Shown piece by piece: positions 28,770 to 38,000 of a DNA stretch of 64,000 nt. Numbering within the stretch: position 1 is the stretch's first letter; each line of letters starts with the position of its first letter. The stretch spans positions 143,865-207,864 of the forward strand of contig NZ_JARRSA010000002.1 of NCBI RefSeq assembly GCF_029624655.1. The letters run 5' to 3'. Below the pieces are notes generated by a model that did no database searches, was not told the DNA's origin, and was given only the letters and a program-made list of their open reading frames with translations. The position numbers and the translations under genes were made by a program. Source of the DNA: Roseicyclus salinarum (GTDB lineage: Bacteria > Pseudomonadota > Alphaproteobacteria > Rhodobacterales > Rhodobacteraceae).

Positions 28770-30266
28770 ATGGCCAAGACCAAGAAACAGCCCCGACCGA
28801 AGGCGGAGACGCCAAAGGGCTTCCAGGACCATTTCGGCGCCGAGGTCACCGAGCGCAACGCCATGCTGGCGAAGATCGCCGCGGTCTACGACCGCTACGG
28901 CTTCGATCCGCTGGAGACCTCCGCCGTGGAAACGGTCGAGGCGCTGGGCAAGTTCCTTCCCGACGTGGACCGGCCGAACGCGGGCGTCTTCGCGTTCCGC
29001 GAGGATGGCGACGCCGACGAGGACGGGACCTGGCTCGCGCTGCGCTACGACATGACCGCGCCTCTCGCCCGCGTCGCGGCGCAGTTCCGCAACGACCTGC
29101 CGAACCCCTACCGCCGCTACACGATGGGCCCCGTCTGGCGCAACGAGAAGCCGGGGCCGGGGCGGTTCCGGCAGTTCTATCAATGCGATGCCGACACGGT
29201 GGGCGCGGCTTCGGTCGCCGCCGACGCCGAGATCTGCGCCATGCTCGCCGAGACGCTGGAGGCCGTGGGCATCCCGCGCGGCGACTACATCGTGCGCGTG
29301 AACAACCGAAAGGTCCTGAATGGCGTCCTCGAGGTCGCGGGCCTTTCGGGCGAGGACAAGGCCCACGCGCGCGGCATCGTCCTGCGCGCCATCGACAAGC
29401 TCGACAAGTTCGGACCCGAGGGGGTGCGCCTCCTGCTCGGCAAGGGCCGCATGGACGACAGCGGCGACTTCACCGAAGGCGCCGGCCTGTCGGAGGCGCA
29501 GACCGACACGATCATGGGCTTCATGGACGCCCGGCGCGCGGACGGGCATGCCACCGTGGCCCGGCTGCACGAGCTGGTGGCGGGCTCGCCGACGGGTCTC
29601 GAGGGCGTGACCGAGCTGGAGACCATCGCCGAGCTTCTCGCGGCGCAGGGCTACGGTCCCGACCGCATCGTCATCGACCCTTCCGTCGTGCGCGGTCTCG
29701 GATACTACACCGGCCCCGTCTACGAGGCGGAGCTGACCTTCGAGATCACCGACGAGAAGGGCCGCCCGCGGCAGTTCGGCTCGGTGGCCGGGGGCGGGCG
29801 CTACGACGACCTCGTCAAGCGCTTCACCGGGCAGGAGGTGCCCGCCACGGGCATTTCCATCGGCGTCGACCGCCTTCTGGCCGCGCTGCGCGCCACGGGC
29901 CGCGTCTCGGGGACCACCCCTGGCCCGGTCGTCGTGACCGTCATGGACCGCGACCGCATGGCCGACTACCAGGCGATGGCCGCCGAGCTGCGCGCCGCCG
30001 GCATCCGGGCCGAGGTCTATCTCGGCAATCCGAAGAATTTCGGCAACCAGCTGAAATACGCGGACAAGCGGTCCAGCCCCGTCGCCGTCATCCAGGGCTC
30101 CGACGAGGCCGCGCGCGGGGTCGTCCAGCTCAAGGACCTGATCCTCGGCGCGAAGCTGGCCGAGGATGCAACGCTCGAGGAATGGAAGAGCCAGCCCGCC
30201 CAGACCGAGGCCGCACGCGCGGATCTCGTGGCCGGCGTGAGGGCGCTTCTGGACCGGCACGCGTGA
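28770..30266 (+). CDS. hisS: Histidyl-tRNA synthetase
   Basis: The 498-residue class II synthetase charges tRNA-His with histidine in the cytosol. It has motif 1 near LPDVDRPN, motif 2 [23 protein letters not shown], the histidine loop [15 protein letters not shown] and motif 3 [15 protein letters not shown]-terminal anticodon-binding domain follows ([15 protein letters not shown]). Of note, residues after motif 1 are longer than in E. coli HisS, which is typical of the alphaproteobacterial form. The stop codon overlaps the hisZ start (GTGA), placing it in a hisS-hisZ-hisG operon. Confidence 0.95.
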   Translation: MAKTKKQPRPKAETPKGFQDHFGAEVTERNAMLAKIAAVYDRYGFDPLETSAVETVEALGKFLPDVDRPNAGVFAFREDGDADEDGTWLALRYDMTAPLARVAAQFRNDLPNPYRRYTMGPVWRNEKPGPGRFRQFYQCDADTVGAASVAADAEICAMLAETLEAVGIPRGDYIVRVNNRKVLNGVLEVAGLSGEDKAHARGIVLRAIDKLDKFGPEGVRLLLGKGRMDDSGDFTEGAGLSEAQTDTIMGFMDARRADGHATVARLHELVAGSPTGLEGVTELETIAELLAAQGYGPDRIVIDPSVVRGLGYYTGPVYEAELTFEITDEKGRPRQFGSVAGGGRYDDLVKRFTGQEVPATGISIGVDRLLAALRATGRVSGTTPGPVVVTVMDRDRMADYQAMAAELRAAGIRAEVYLGNPKNFGNQLKYADKRSSPVAVIQGSDEAARGVVQLKDLILGAKLAEDATLEEWKSQPAQTEAARADLVAGVRALLDRHA

Positions 30267-31387
30267 CGCCCAAGGCCGACATCCGCGCCGAGGCCGAGGC
30301 GCTGCGCGACGTCTTCACGCGCGCCGGAGCGACGCCCGTGGAGGCGCCGTTGATGCTGTCGGCCGACCTTCTGCTCGACCTCTACGGCGAGGACATCCGC
30401 GCCCGCGCCTACACCACCGATGATCCCGACCGCGGCGAGATGATGCTTCGCCCCGACTTCACCGTGCCGGTGGTGCAGGCGCACATGGCCCGCGCCGCCC
30501 GCGGCCGGGGCGCCGAGCCCGCGTGCTACACCTATCTCGGCGAGGTCTTCCGCAAGCAGCCGGCCGGGTCGGGCCGGCCGTCGGAATACCTCCAGCTCGG
30601 CTTCGAGCGGTTCGGCGACGGCGACCCCGCGCGTGCCGACGCCGCGGTCTTCGCCCTGTTCCACGAGGCGTTGGCGGGGCTGAACCTTCGGGCCGTCACC
30701 GGTGACATGGGCATTCTTCTGGCGGCCATCGAGTGCCTGTCCACGACGCCCGTGCGCAAGGCCGCGCTCAGGCGGCATGTCTGGCGTCCGCGCCGCTTCC
30801 GCGCGCTGCTGGAGCGCTACACCGGGCGCAGGCCGCCGCCCGCGGGTCGGGCCGAGCTGCTGGCGAAGGTGGCCGAGGCGGGCCTCGACGCGGTCATCGA
30901 CGCGGCGGGCGTGGAGACCGGCCTGCGCTCCCGGAGCGAGATCGCGGCCCGCGTCGCGCATCTTCGCGCCGATGCCCGCACGCCGCCCATCGCCGCCACC
31001 GAGGCCGAGGCGCTGTCCGCGATCCTGAACCTCGAGGCCAGTCTGCCCGACGCCTGCGGGCGGTTGCGCGACCTCGAGGGGGACCTGCCGGGCCTCGCCC
31101 CCGCGGTCGATCGCTTCGCCGCGCGGATCACGGCGCTCGAGGCGGCCGGGCTCGACCCCGCCGCGCTGCCGTTCGAGGCAAGCTTCGGACGCACGACGAT
31201 GGAATACTACGACGGTTTCGTCTTCGGCTTCCTCGCCGAGGGGCGTCCCGACATGCCGCCCGTCGCCACCGGCGGCCGCTACGACGCGCTGACCGCGATC
31301 GTGGGGCAGGGCGCGGCGATCCCGGCGGTCGGTGGCGTGATCCGCCCGGAACTGGTGCACGAGCTGCGCGGGGGCGCGCGGTCATGA
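30263..31387 (+). CDS. hisZ: ATP phosphoribosyltransferase regulatory subunit HisZ
   Basis: The 374-residue protein resembles the catalytic core of HisS ([35 protein letters not shown] and the C-terminal TGGRYDALT) but lacks an anticodon-binding domain. HisZ has no aminoacylation role; it forms an octamer with short HisG and is needed for its activity and histidine feedback. The GTG start overlaps the hisS stop and its own stop overlaps the hisG ATG, so all three are translationally coupled. Confidence 0.93.
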   Translation: MTPKADIRAEAEALRDVFTRAGATPVEAPLMLSADLLLDLYGEDIRARAYTTDDPDRGEMMLRPDFTVPVVQAHMARAARGRGAEPACYTYLGEVFRKQPAGSGRPSEYLQLGFERFGDGDPARADAAVFALFHEALAGLNLRAVTGDMGILLAAIECLSTTPVRKAALRRHVWRPRRFRALLERYTGRRPPPAGRAELLAKVAEAGLDAVIDAAGVETGLRSRSEIAARVAHLRADARTPPIAATEAEALSAILNLEASLPDACGRLRDLEGDLPGLAPAVDRFAARITALEAAGLDPAALPFEASFGRTTMEYYDGFVFGFLAEGRPDMPPVATGGRYDALTAIVGQGAAIPAVGGVIRPELVHELRGGARS

Positions 31388-32079
31388 CGCTGCGCCTAGG
31401 CATACCGTCCAAGGGCCGCCTGATGGACAAGACCTTCGACTGGTTTGCCGCGCACGGGCTGTCGATGCGGCGGACCGGATCGGACCGCGACTACGCCGCC
31501 GCCGTCGATGGCGCCGACGTCGAGCTTCGGCTGCTGGCCGCCGGCGAGATCCCGCGCGAGCTTGCCGCGGGGCGCATTCACCTCGGCGTCACCGGGTCGG
31601 ACCTCGTGCAGGAGCGCATCCCCGCCTGGGACCAGGCGGTCGAACGGCTTGCGCCGCTTGGCTTCGGCCATGCGGACCTGATCCTGGCGGTTCCGGTGTC
31701 GTGGGTCGATGTCCTGACGCTGGACGATCTGGATGCCGTGGCGGCCGAGTTCCGGGCGCGTCACGGATATCGCCTGCGGATCGCGACGAAGTATCACCGG
31801 CTGGTGCGCGAATTCCTGCGCGAGGCGGGCGTGGCCGATTATCGCCTCGTCGACAGCCAGGGCGCGACGGAGGGCACGGTGGCCCACGGCACGGCCGAGG
31901 CCATCGCCGACATCACCTCGACCGGCGAGACGTTGCGGGCGAACCACCTGCGGCCGCTCGCGGACGGGCTGATCCACCGCAGCGAGGCGACGCTGTTCCG
32001 CTCGCGGGTCGCGGACTGGGACGCGGCTGCGGTCGACGCCTTCGGCCACGTCCTCGACCGGCTGGACCTGAAGTCCTGA
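31384..32079 (+). CDS. hisG: ATP phosphoribosyltransferase catalytic subunit HisG (short form)
   Basis: The 231-residue enzyme catalyses the first step of histidine synthesis, ATP plus PRPP to phosphoribosyl-ATP. It begins LRLGIPSKGRLMDKT and has the PRPP-binding loop in VDSQGATEGTVAHGTAEAI. It lacks the C-terminal regulatory domain of long HisG, which matches the presence of HisZ. The ATG overlaps the hisZ stop. Confidence 0.95.
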   Translation: MTLRLGIPSKGRLMDKTFDWFAAHGLSMRRTGSDRDYAAAVDGADVELRLLAAGEIPRELAAGRIHLGVTGSDLVQERIPAWDQAVERLAPLGFGHADLILAVPVSWVDVLTLDDLDAVAAEFRARHGYRLRIATKYHRLVREFLREAGVADYRLVDSQGATEGTVAHGTAEAIADITSTGETLRANHLRPLADGLIHRSEATLFRSRVADWDAAAVDAFGHVLDRLDLKS

Positions 32080-32130
32080 ACGCCCGAGGGGCCGGGCGCG
32101 ACGAAGGCCGCGCCCGGTGTCGTCGCAGGC

Positions 32131-32865
32131 TCAGCCCTTGCGCCGGCGCATGAGGGCGAGGCCGCCAAGTCCGCCCAGCAAGAGGACCGCCGAGGCCGGC
32201 AGCGGCACTGCCGAGATCTCGGCCGCACCCACCGGCAGGGTCGCGACGTAGCCGGGGCCTCGCTGCAGGCCGTTGTCGAAGTTCGCGTCGACGAAACCGC
32301 CGTGGATGACGTATTCGCGCAGGTCGAGCGGAAAGAGATCCCGGGCCGTGTAGTCCCGGCCCGAGACCGTGCTGAAGATCGGGCCGTTCTCGGGGGTGTC
32401 TGACATCAGGTCATAGGTGATGTCGTAGGTCACGCGGCCCGCGTCGTCCGCGAAGGGGCCGTTGTGGTTGCTGGCCGGCGTCGGGTTCTCCTCGAGCGAC
32501 AGAAGCACGTCGCCATACTGGTCGAAGCCCTCGAACACGTCGACGAAGCCGTCACCGTTGCTGCCGTTGGCGATGTCGTCCTCGGCCATGGTCGGCGTGA
32601 CGGAATTCCGTGGCGTGCCATCCTCGTTGAAGCGTCCATGGATGTGGTTCACGTGCGGCATCAGGGGCACGAGCCCCATGATGTCGGCGCGCACGCGAAG
32701 CGTCTGGGCGCGGGTGTCGTGGTCGAACAGGACCAGTCCGCTGACGCCGGACCGGTTCAGTTCCTGAACCACGGCCTCGTATTTCAGCACGACCGCCGAG
32801 GCCGGCGCGGCGAGCGACGCCACTGCGGCGGCGAGTGCGATGATTTTCCCTGTGGACATGGGCAT
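32131..32865 (-). CDS. CHRD-domain protein with VPLPA-type C-terminal sorting signal
   Basis: The 244-residue secreted protein has a signal peptide (ALAAAVASLAAPASA), a CHRD-like domain (VLFDHDTRAQTLRVRAD, PHVNHIHGRF) and a C-terminal tripartite signal: VPLPASA, a hydrophobic helix (VLLLGGLGGLALM) and RRRKG. This is the pattern of exosortase/rhombosortase-type sorting signals in alphaproteobacteria, so the product should be processed and anchored or released at the cell surface. GGAGGCAAG precedes the ATG at 32865; an ATG two codons on is equally possible. Ligand unknown. Confidence 0.8.
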   Translation of the reverse strand: MPMSTGKIIALAAAVASLAAPASAVVLKYEAVVQELNRSGVSGLVLFDHDTRAQTLRVRADIMGLVPLMPHVNHIHGRFNEDGTPRNSVTPTMAEDDIANGSNGDGFVDVFEGFDQYGDVLLSLEENPTPASNHNGPFADDAGRVTYDITYDLMSDTPENGPIFSTVSGRDYTARDLFPLDLREYVIHGGFVDANFDNGLQRGPGYVATLPVGAAEISAVPLPASAVLLLGGLGGLALMRRRKG

Positions 32866-32977
32866 CTTGCCTCCATTCGGTTCCTGACGGCAGGACAGCC
32901 GCCAGTGAAGCCACGAGCGCGCACGACCGTTGGTTTCAGCGAATGTGGATTTTTTAAGGCGGGGCCTGTCGGCGGCG

Positions 32978-33406
32978 TCAGAGAACGCCGATCTCGGCGA
33001 GGGCGGATTGCAGCGCGGGGGGCAAAGCCTCTTCCTGCGCGCGGCCCTTGGGCAGGTCGCGCGGGGCGTCCTCGGGCTTGAGGTAGCGCCAGCCCTGGAA
33101 CGGGCGCCTTGGCGTCGCGGCCACCGCGATCGCCTCGGGGTCGAGGACGATCCCGCAGCGCAGGACGCCGTCGCCGCCTGCCACCTCGTCGAGGCGCAGG
33201 ACGCGCTGGCGGCACAGCACCAGCCCCTTGAACACCCAGTAGAGCGATCCGCCCGAAAGAACCTCGTCGGCGCGCTTTGGCCACATGCGGGTGACGTGGC
33301 GCGGCAGGCCGTCGGGGCCTTGCGCCCTTGGGTTCGCCTGCCACGCCATCAGGTCCTCGACACGCTCCGCGCCGACGCACAGCTTGATGAGATTTACATG
33401 TTCCAT
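32978..33406 (-). CDS. DUF1489 family protein
   Basis: The 142-residue protein matches DUF1489 of alphaproteobacteria: MEHVNLIKLCVGAERVEDL, HVTRMWPKRADEVLSGGSLYWVFKG, CGIVLDPEAIAV and PFQGWRYLKPEDAPRDL. The molecular role is unknown; strong conservation suggests a housekeeping function. I chose the ATG at 33406, where family similarity starts. It is divergent from nrdJ. Confidence 0.85.
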   Translation of the reverse strand: MEHVNLIKLCVGAERVEDLMAWQANPRAQGPDGLPRHVTRMWPKRADEVLSGGSLYWVFKGLVLCRQRVLRLDEVAGGDGVLRCGIVLDPEAIAVAATPRRPFQGWRYLKPEDAPRDLPKGRAQEEALPPALQSALAEIGVL

Positions 33407-33421
33407 CGAATCCCCGCTCGC

Positions 33422-33436
33422 CATATATTGTATTGT
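33422..33436. promoter_or_regulatory. Possible NrdR box in the nrdJ promoter
   Basis: CATATATTGTATTGT lies about 70 bases upstream of nrdJ. Its right half resembles the NrdR consensus (ATATATWGTGT), but the left half is poor and no second box at the usual spacing was found. Could equally be an AT-rich promoter -10 region. Confidence 0.25.
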
Positions 33437-33502
33437 CCGCGCAGATGCATTCAAGCCGTTGTGGCGATTTCCACAGCCTGTTCACCATGGAGACCAGTCC
33501 CG

Positions 33503-35779
33503 ATGAGCCGTTTCGCCGCGCCGATATCCGAAGCCATCTGGGACATGAAATACCGCTTCAAATCGGCGGAGGGCGCGGCGCTCGACCAGAGCGTCGAGGA
33601 CACGTGGCGCCGGATCGCCCGCGCGCTCGCCTCGGTCGAGGCCGCGCCCGAGACGTGGGAGCCGCGGTTCTACGAGGCACTCGAGGATTTCCGCTACCTG
33701 CCCGCCGGCCGGATCGTCGCCGGCGCGGGGACGGGGCGGTCCGTGACGCTGTTCAACTGCTTCGTGATGGGAACGATCCCGGATTCGATGGCGGGCATCT
33801 TCGAAAGCCTCAAGGAAGCGGCGCTGACGATGCAGCAGGGCGGGGGGATCGGCTACGACTTCTCGACCATCCGTCCCAAGGGCGCGCCCGTGTCGGGCGT
33901 GGCGGCGGACGCATCCGGCCCGCTCAGCTTCATGGACGTCTGGGACGCGATGTGCCGCACGATCATGTCGGCCGGCTCGCGGCGCGGCGCGATGATGGCC
34001 ACGATGCGCTGCGACCATCCCGACATCGAGGCCTTCATCGCCGCCAAGGCCGACCCTGCCCGCCTGCGCATGTTCAACGTGAGCGTGCTGGCCACCGACG
34101 CCTTCATGCAGGCGGTGAAGGAGGACGGCCCGTGGGAGCTGGTGTTCGACGGGCAGGTCTACAGGACGGTGCGGGCCCGCGACCTGTGGAACAAGATGAT
34201 GCGCGCGACCTACGATTACGCCGAGCCCGGCGTGATCTTCATCGATCGCATCAACGCCGAGAACAACCTGTCCTACGCCGAGGAGATCGCCGCGACCAAT
34301 CCCTGCGGCGAACAGCCCCTGCCGCCCTACGGCGCCTGCCTGCTGGGGTCGATCAACCTCGCGCGGCTCGTGCGGGAGCCTTTCGCGGACGCCGCGCGGA
34401 TCGACGACGACGAGCTTTCGGACCTCGTGGGGACGGCGATCCGCATGATGGACAACGTGGTCGACGCGAGCCGCTTCCCGCTCGAGGCGCAGGCGCAGGA
34501 GGCGCAGGCGAAACGCCGGATTGGCCTCGGCGTGACGGGCCTTGCCGACGCGCTCGCCATGACGGGCCTGCGCTACGGCTCGCCCGAGGCGGTGGCGCGG
34601 ACCGGCGACTGGATGCGCCTGATCGCCAACGCCGCCTATCGCGCCTCGGCGCTGATCGCGGGCGAGAAGGGGGCCTTTCCGCTCTATGACGCGGAGGCCT
34701 ACGCGAATGCGCCGATGATCCGCCGCCTCGACCCCGAGGTGCGGGCGCTGATCGCCGAGCACGGGCTGCGGAACGCGCTTCTGACCTCGGTCGCGCCGAC
34801 CGGCACGATCAGCCTTTTCGCCGGCAATGTCTCGTCGGGGATCGAGCCGGTCTTCGCCACCTCCTACACGCGCAAGGTGATGCAGCCCGACGGGTCGCGC
34901 ACCGAGGAGGAGGTGGTGGACTACGCCGTCCAGATGTGGCGCGACCTTCACGGCGACGCCGACCTGCCAGAGCAGTTCGTCACGGCGCAGGACCTTGCGC
35001 CGATGGACCACGTCCACATGCAGGCCGCCGCCCAGCCCTGGGTGGACAGCTCGATCTCCAAGACGATCAACGTGCCGGCCGACATCGACTTCGAGGCGTT
35101 CAAGGACGTCTACCTCGAGGCCTACGAGACGGGCTGCAAGGGCTGCACGACCTATCGCCCGAACGACGTTACGGGGAGCGTGCTGAGTGTTGCGGAGGAC
35201 AAGGGCAAGGCCGGCGGCGCGGTAGCCACCGAGACGGCTTCGGACGGCGAGGTCATCTACATGTCCGAGCCCCTCGACCGTCCACAATCCCTCGAGGGCC
35301 ATACCTACAAGCTCAAGTGGCCCGGCAGCGACCACGCGCTCTACATCACGATCAACGACATCATCCTGAACGGCCACCGCAGGCCTTTCGAGATCTTCAT
35401 AAATTCCAAGAACATGGAGCACTACGCCTGGATCCTCGCGCTGACCCGGATGATCTCGGCGGTGTTCCGGCGCGGCGGCGACGTGTCGTTCGTGGTGGAG
35501 GAACTGAAGGCCGTCTTCGACCCGCGCGGCGGGGCGTGGATGGGCGGCAAGTATGTCCCGTCCATCCTTGCCGCGATCGGCGGCGTGATCGAGCGGCACC
35601 TGATTTCCATCGGCTTCATCGACGGCGAGGGCATGGGCCTGAAGTCCGATCCGCAGGCCGAGGTCGTCAACCTCGGCCGTCCCCGAGGCCCGGCCTGCCC
35701 TGCCTGCGGCCAGTACGACATGCGGATGGTCGAAGGTTGCCTGACCTGCGCCAATTGCGGCCACTCCAAGTGCGGCTAA
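33503..35779 (+). CDS. nrdJ: Adenosylcobalamin-dependent (class II) ribonucleotide reductase
   Basis: The 758-residue enzyme reduces ribonucleotides to deoxyribonucleotides using a cobalamin-generated radical, so it works with or without oxygen. It has the active-site cysteine regions FNCFVMGTIPDS and ATNPCGEQPLPPYGACLLGSI (Cys, Glu and Asn catalytic residues) and MQQGGGIGYDFS. The C-terminus has a cysteine-rich tail (CPACGQYDM, CLTCANCGHSKCG) that carries the redox-active shuttle and a zinc ribbon. The ATG follows GGAGA. No cobalamin riboswitch was seen upstream. It is the last clear host gene before the island. Confidence 0.95.
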   Translation: MSRFAAPISEAIWDMKYRFKSAEGAALDQSVEDTWRRIARALASVEAAPETWEPRFYEALEDFRYLPAGRIVAGAGTGRSVTLFNCFVMGTIPDSMAGIFESLKEAALTMQQGGGIGYDFSTIRPKGAPVSGVAADASGPLSFMDVWDAMCRTIMSAGSRRGAMMATMRCDHPDIEAFIAAKADPARLRMFNVSVLATDAFMQAVKEDGPWELVFDGQVYRTVRARDLWNKMMRATYDYAEPGVIFIDRINAENNLSYAEEIAATNPCGEQPLPPYGACLLGSINLARLVREPFADAARIDDDELSDLVGTAIRMMDNVVDASRFPLEAQAQEAQAKRRIGLGVTGLADALAMTGLRYGSPEAVARTGDWMRLIANAAYRASALIAGEKGAFPLYDAEAYANAPMIRRLDPEVRALIAEHGLRNALLTSVAPTGTISLFAGNVSSGIEPVFATSYTRKVMQPDGSRTEEEVVDYAVQMWRDLHGDADLPEQFVTAQDLAPMDHVHMQAAAQPWVDSSISKTINVPADIDFEAFKDVYLEAYETGCKGCTTYRPNDVTGSVLSVAEDKGKAGGAVATETASDGEVIYMSEPLDRPQSLEGHTYKLKWPGSDHALYITINDIILNGHRRPFEIFINSKNMEHYAWILALTRMISAVFRRGGDVSFVVEELKAVFDPRGGAWMGGKYVPSILAAIGGVIERHLISIGFIDGEGMGLKSDPQAEVVNLGRPRGPACPACGQYDMRMVEGCLTCANCGHSKCG

Positions 35780-35868
35780 GCACTGGACGAGCGTTTTGAA
35801 GCTATTGCCACTACCAATTAGTGGCCACCGGCGGGCTTCGGAGGTCCATTTCGCAAACGAATAAGGTC

Positions 35869-35900
35869 AATCGGGCGTAGGCGCCCGATTTTCCGTTTTT
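35869..35900 (+). terminator. Intrinsic terminator after nrdJ
   Basis: AATCGGGCG and CGCCCGATT pair around the loop TAGG and are followed by TTTTCCGTTTTTT, about 90 bases after the nrdJ stop. This is a textbook rho-independent terminator. Confidence 0.85.
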
Positions 35901-36207
35901 TCGGCCTTTTCTCGCGGGAACGAGGGTTCGACTCTGTCCTGAGGGATATAGGCATCGGAAGCAGGCGGCAGAAACGATTTTCGTAAACTTTCTCAGGCTT
36001 GATCGTGGCCGTGGCGTTCTTGGGTTGGCGGCGTAGTTTCCGCCGCCGGTTATCGCGAGCCACTTCTCCGGAACGAGCACAACAGCGACTTTTTCGAAGT
36101 CTGGCCGTGAAGTTGATGTACAATGTCGGCATGCCTTGCACCAACGAGCGCAAGGCATACAAAAAGGGCGGCTTTCGCCGCCCTCGTCCGAGATGTCCGA
36201 GTATTTG
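35901..36207. other. Left margin of the island, non-coding
   Basis: No gene is supported here. The stretch holds a T-arm-like sequence GGGTTCGACTC at 35924-35934, but no tRNA can be folded around it. A 9-bp inverted repeat (ATGCCTTGC/GCAAGGCAT, 36131-36158) lies next to the terminator of the following minus-strand gene. Long minus-strand open frames across 35811-36162 lack a plausible start or domain. Base composition already shifts from the host pattern, so the island border probably lies near here. Confidence 0.45.
36160..36184 (-). terminator. Intrinsic terminator of the small-gene cluster
   Basis: On the minus strand AGGGCGGC, loop GAAA and GCCGCCCT form a perfect 8-bp stem followed by TTTTT, 24 bases after the stop of the gene ending at 36208. 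Confidence 0.88.
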
Positions 36208-36606
36208 TTATTGTGATCGCCAGAGCTTCAGCGCGTCTTCGATGCGCGTATAGGCTTGGATGACTTCGTGCTTCGAGTGATGGCCGTCGCAAAACTGATG
36301 GCCGTAGGTGTCTGCGCGGGTGTCTTCGATCCTGTAGCCGAGCGCGAGAAACGCCTCGTGCGCCGCCTCGGTCAGTCGCGCTGGATGGCGCGGCGAAGTG
36401 ATGACAGTCACGCCGGCGATCTCCGGTCCGATCTGCGTGTAGTGCCGGTCCACCCAGACGTGAACACGAGACAGGCTGTGCTTCTCGATGAGCCACAGCG
36501 TCACGTCGCAGATGTCCTGCTCCATCCCGAACTGATCGGGATGGACGCTCAAGCGGCGCCGGCGCGCCAGCTGAAGGACACAGCGTGCCCCGGTCTCAGT
36601 CGGCAT
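36208..36606 (-). CDS. Hypothetical protein in the island small-gene cluster
   Basis: The 132-residue product reads MPTETGARCVLQLARRRR at its start and contains VTVITSPRHPARLTEAAHEAFLALGYRIEDTR and a histidine-rich patch (TYGHQFCDGHHSKHEV). No family is recognised. The ATG at 36606 overlaps the stop of the upstream gene by eleven bases, so the two are an operon; a clear terminator follows at 36184-36160. The histidine/cysteine cluster could bind a metal, but this is a guess. Confidence 0.55.
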   Translation of the reverse strand: MPTETGARCVLQLARRRRLSVHPDQFGMEQDICDVTLWLIEKHSLSRVHVWVDRHYTQIGPEIAGVTVITSPRHPARLTEAAHEAFLALGYRIEDTRADTYGHQFCDGHHSKHEVIQAYTRIEDALKLWRSQ

Positions 36607-36946
36607 GGCGGAATCGCCCGAGAAGCTCGCTGACGCGCGCGCCATGCCACCGGGTCATGTCGGAAGCTGGCAGGCCCCTCACATGCCCGATCCTGTCGAG
36701 CGACGTCGGCGCCTGGTCGGCCAGGATACGACGGATATCGCGCAGCGCGGCCTCGACGGCATCGGCATCCGGGATAGGCTGCCCGAAGGCACCATGCAGA
36801 TCGCAGAGCGCCGCGAACCCACTCGGATCATCGAGCGCGTCGAGCAGGTCGCAGAGGCTCGCACCATGGCGGCGGAGGTGCTGCTCCACCGCATAGGCGG
36901 CGCCAAGACGCGCCTCGGCGGTGTCGATTGTGGTGGTGTTGAGCAT
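36596..36946 (-). CDS. Hypothetical protein, possible paralogue of the gene at 37256-37669
   Basis: The 116-residue protein starts MLNTTTIDTAEARLGAAYAV and is mostly helical. Its N-terminal third (AVEQHLRRHGASLCDLLDAL) resembles AVRAQFDKHGSALCNAAGLI in the product of the gene at 37256-37669, suggesting an ancient duplication. I chose the ATG at 36946; a longer frame to 37006 is possible. Function is unknown. It overlaps the next gene by eleven bases. Confidence 0.5.
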   Translation of the reverse strand: MLNTTTIDTAEARLGAAYAVEQHLRRHGASLCDLLDALDDPSGFAALCDLHGAFGQPIPDADAVEAALRDIRRILADQAPTSLDRIGHVRGLPASDMTRWHGARVSELLGRFRHAD

Positions 36947-37255
36947 GATGATCTCCCTTTCATGCGGTTCGGAAACGGTGCTGGGTGCCTGATTCATCGG
37001 CGTCATGTTCCGTCGCGGGGAGACGCGGGGGCGTTGGCAGGGTCCTTTCGGTTGGTTGCGAAGCTGGTCTTGGGTGCTGGTGACGAGAACATTGGTCGTT
37101 CATCGGGATGACGAAGAGGAAATCTGCTGGGGGCATGGTTTTTTCTGTTCCTGGACCGTGCCGCCGCCGTCGGTGCCCTGTCGGAAGACTGCGCTTTGCG
37201 GTCATCCCGGAGCATGACGCCGACCGTGCAAACTGCGCATGGTCGGCGCCGCAGT
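36947..37255. other. Non-coding gap inside the small-gene cluster
   Basis: About 310 bases separate the two related small genes. No gene is supported. The stretch is rich in G and T runs and includes CATGGTTTTTTCTG; it probably holds the promoter for the pair of genes to its left. Confidence 0.35.
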
Positions 37256-37669
37256 TCAGGCCGCGTCCTGCACCGGGAGGGCAAGTGCCAGCGCATCCCG
37301 CTCATCGTCCAGTTCTCCGATCTCGACCAGGAGGTCGTAGAGCCGGTCAGTGAGAAGGCAGAGCTCTTCCACCTCCGGGCTCGCGGGATCGAGAAAAACC
37401 CAGGACGAAAGGTCGGGTTCGAACTCATCGATGACCGGGTCGAGAGACAAAAGGCGGTGCAGATCGACCAGCCTGCGGCGCGTCGCCCAGTCCAGGCGCG
37501 CGGCTTCGCGCAAGCGGGATATGAGGCGCAGGACACGGGCCGTTCCGGCGTCGCCGTCGATCAGGCCCGCGGCGTTGCACAGCGCGGAACCGTGCTTGTC
37601 AAATTGCGCGCGAACGGCAGCGAGTTGCAGATCTGCGGACAGGGTCTTCGTCGGGAACTTACGCAGCAT
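37256..37669 (-). CDS. Hypothetical protein, possible paralogue of the gene at 36596-36946
   Basis: The 137-residue protein starts MLRKFPTKTLSADLQLAAV and continues with a helical region rich in leucine and arginine, then an acidic half (DEFEPDLSSWVFLDPASPEVEELCLL split over residues 83-108). The N-terminal part resembles the product of 36596-36946 around the HGxxLC motif. No known family was recognised. The ATG at 37669 was chosen because GGAGGACC precedes it; the frame also extends to 37714. It is divergent from the helicase gene. Confidence 0.5.
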   Translation of the reverse strand: MLRKFPTKTLSADLQLAAVRAQFDKHGSALCNAAGLIDGDAGTARVLRLISRLREAARLDWATRRRLVDLHRLLSLDPVIDEFEPDLSSWVFLDPASPEVEELCLLTDRLYDLLVEIGELDDERDALALALPVQDAA

Positions 37670-38000
37670 GGTGGTCCTCCTTGGTTGCGCGTCTGCCGTT
37701 CGTGGCAGCATCAAGCCTGTCCGCAGTCGTTTCCGGGGGGCCTCCTTCTCATCTCTTGGGCTCGCTGGTCTTTGTATCGGTCCTCGAAATGGAGATTGGC
37801 CAATAGTCTGCGGGGCGAAGAAAAAAGTTCGCCATTGCCCGTGGCAATCGGGTGTCCCGGCCCAGCAAGTCGCCGGTCAGATGCATTCTCGGAAATAAAT
37901 GAACAGGGCAGGCGCCCATTCGCGCTTCAAATGCGTCCCGAAAGGTTCCCGGCTGTCCGAAATCTGCTACACCTTGGAAAAGACTGGTAGTTTGGTGCAA
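37670..38000. other. Divergent promoter region with GAAAAAAGTT motif
   Basis: This 331-base region lies between the divergent small gene and the HelD-like helicase. It contains GAAAAAAGTT at 37820-37829, a 10-mer found twice more near the Tn7-like module (53930 and, inverted, 54062). An open frame joins the helicase frame from 37899, but similarity to HelD starts only at 38001. Confidence 0.4.

Noticed and set aside
33407..33502. Cobalamin riboswitch upstream of nrdJ
   Set aside because: The leader is under 100 bases and lacks the conserved B12-box sequence, too short for the aptamer.
35901..35960. tRNA gene as island attachment site
   Set aside because: Only a T-arm-like stretch is present; its stem has a mismatch and no acceptor, D or anticodon arms can be formed.
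35811..36162. Minus-strand open frames after nrdJ
   Set aside because: Two overlapping frames of about 115 codons run through the nrdJ terminator and a second hairpin, have no ribosome site and no domain.
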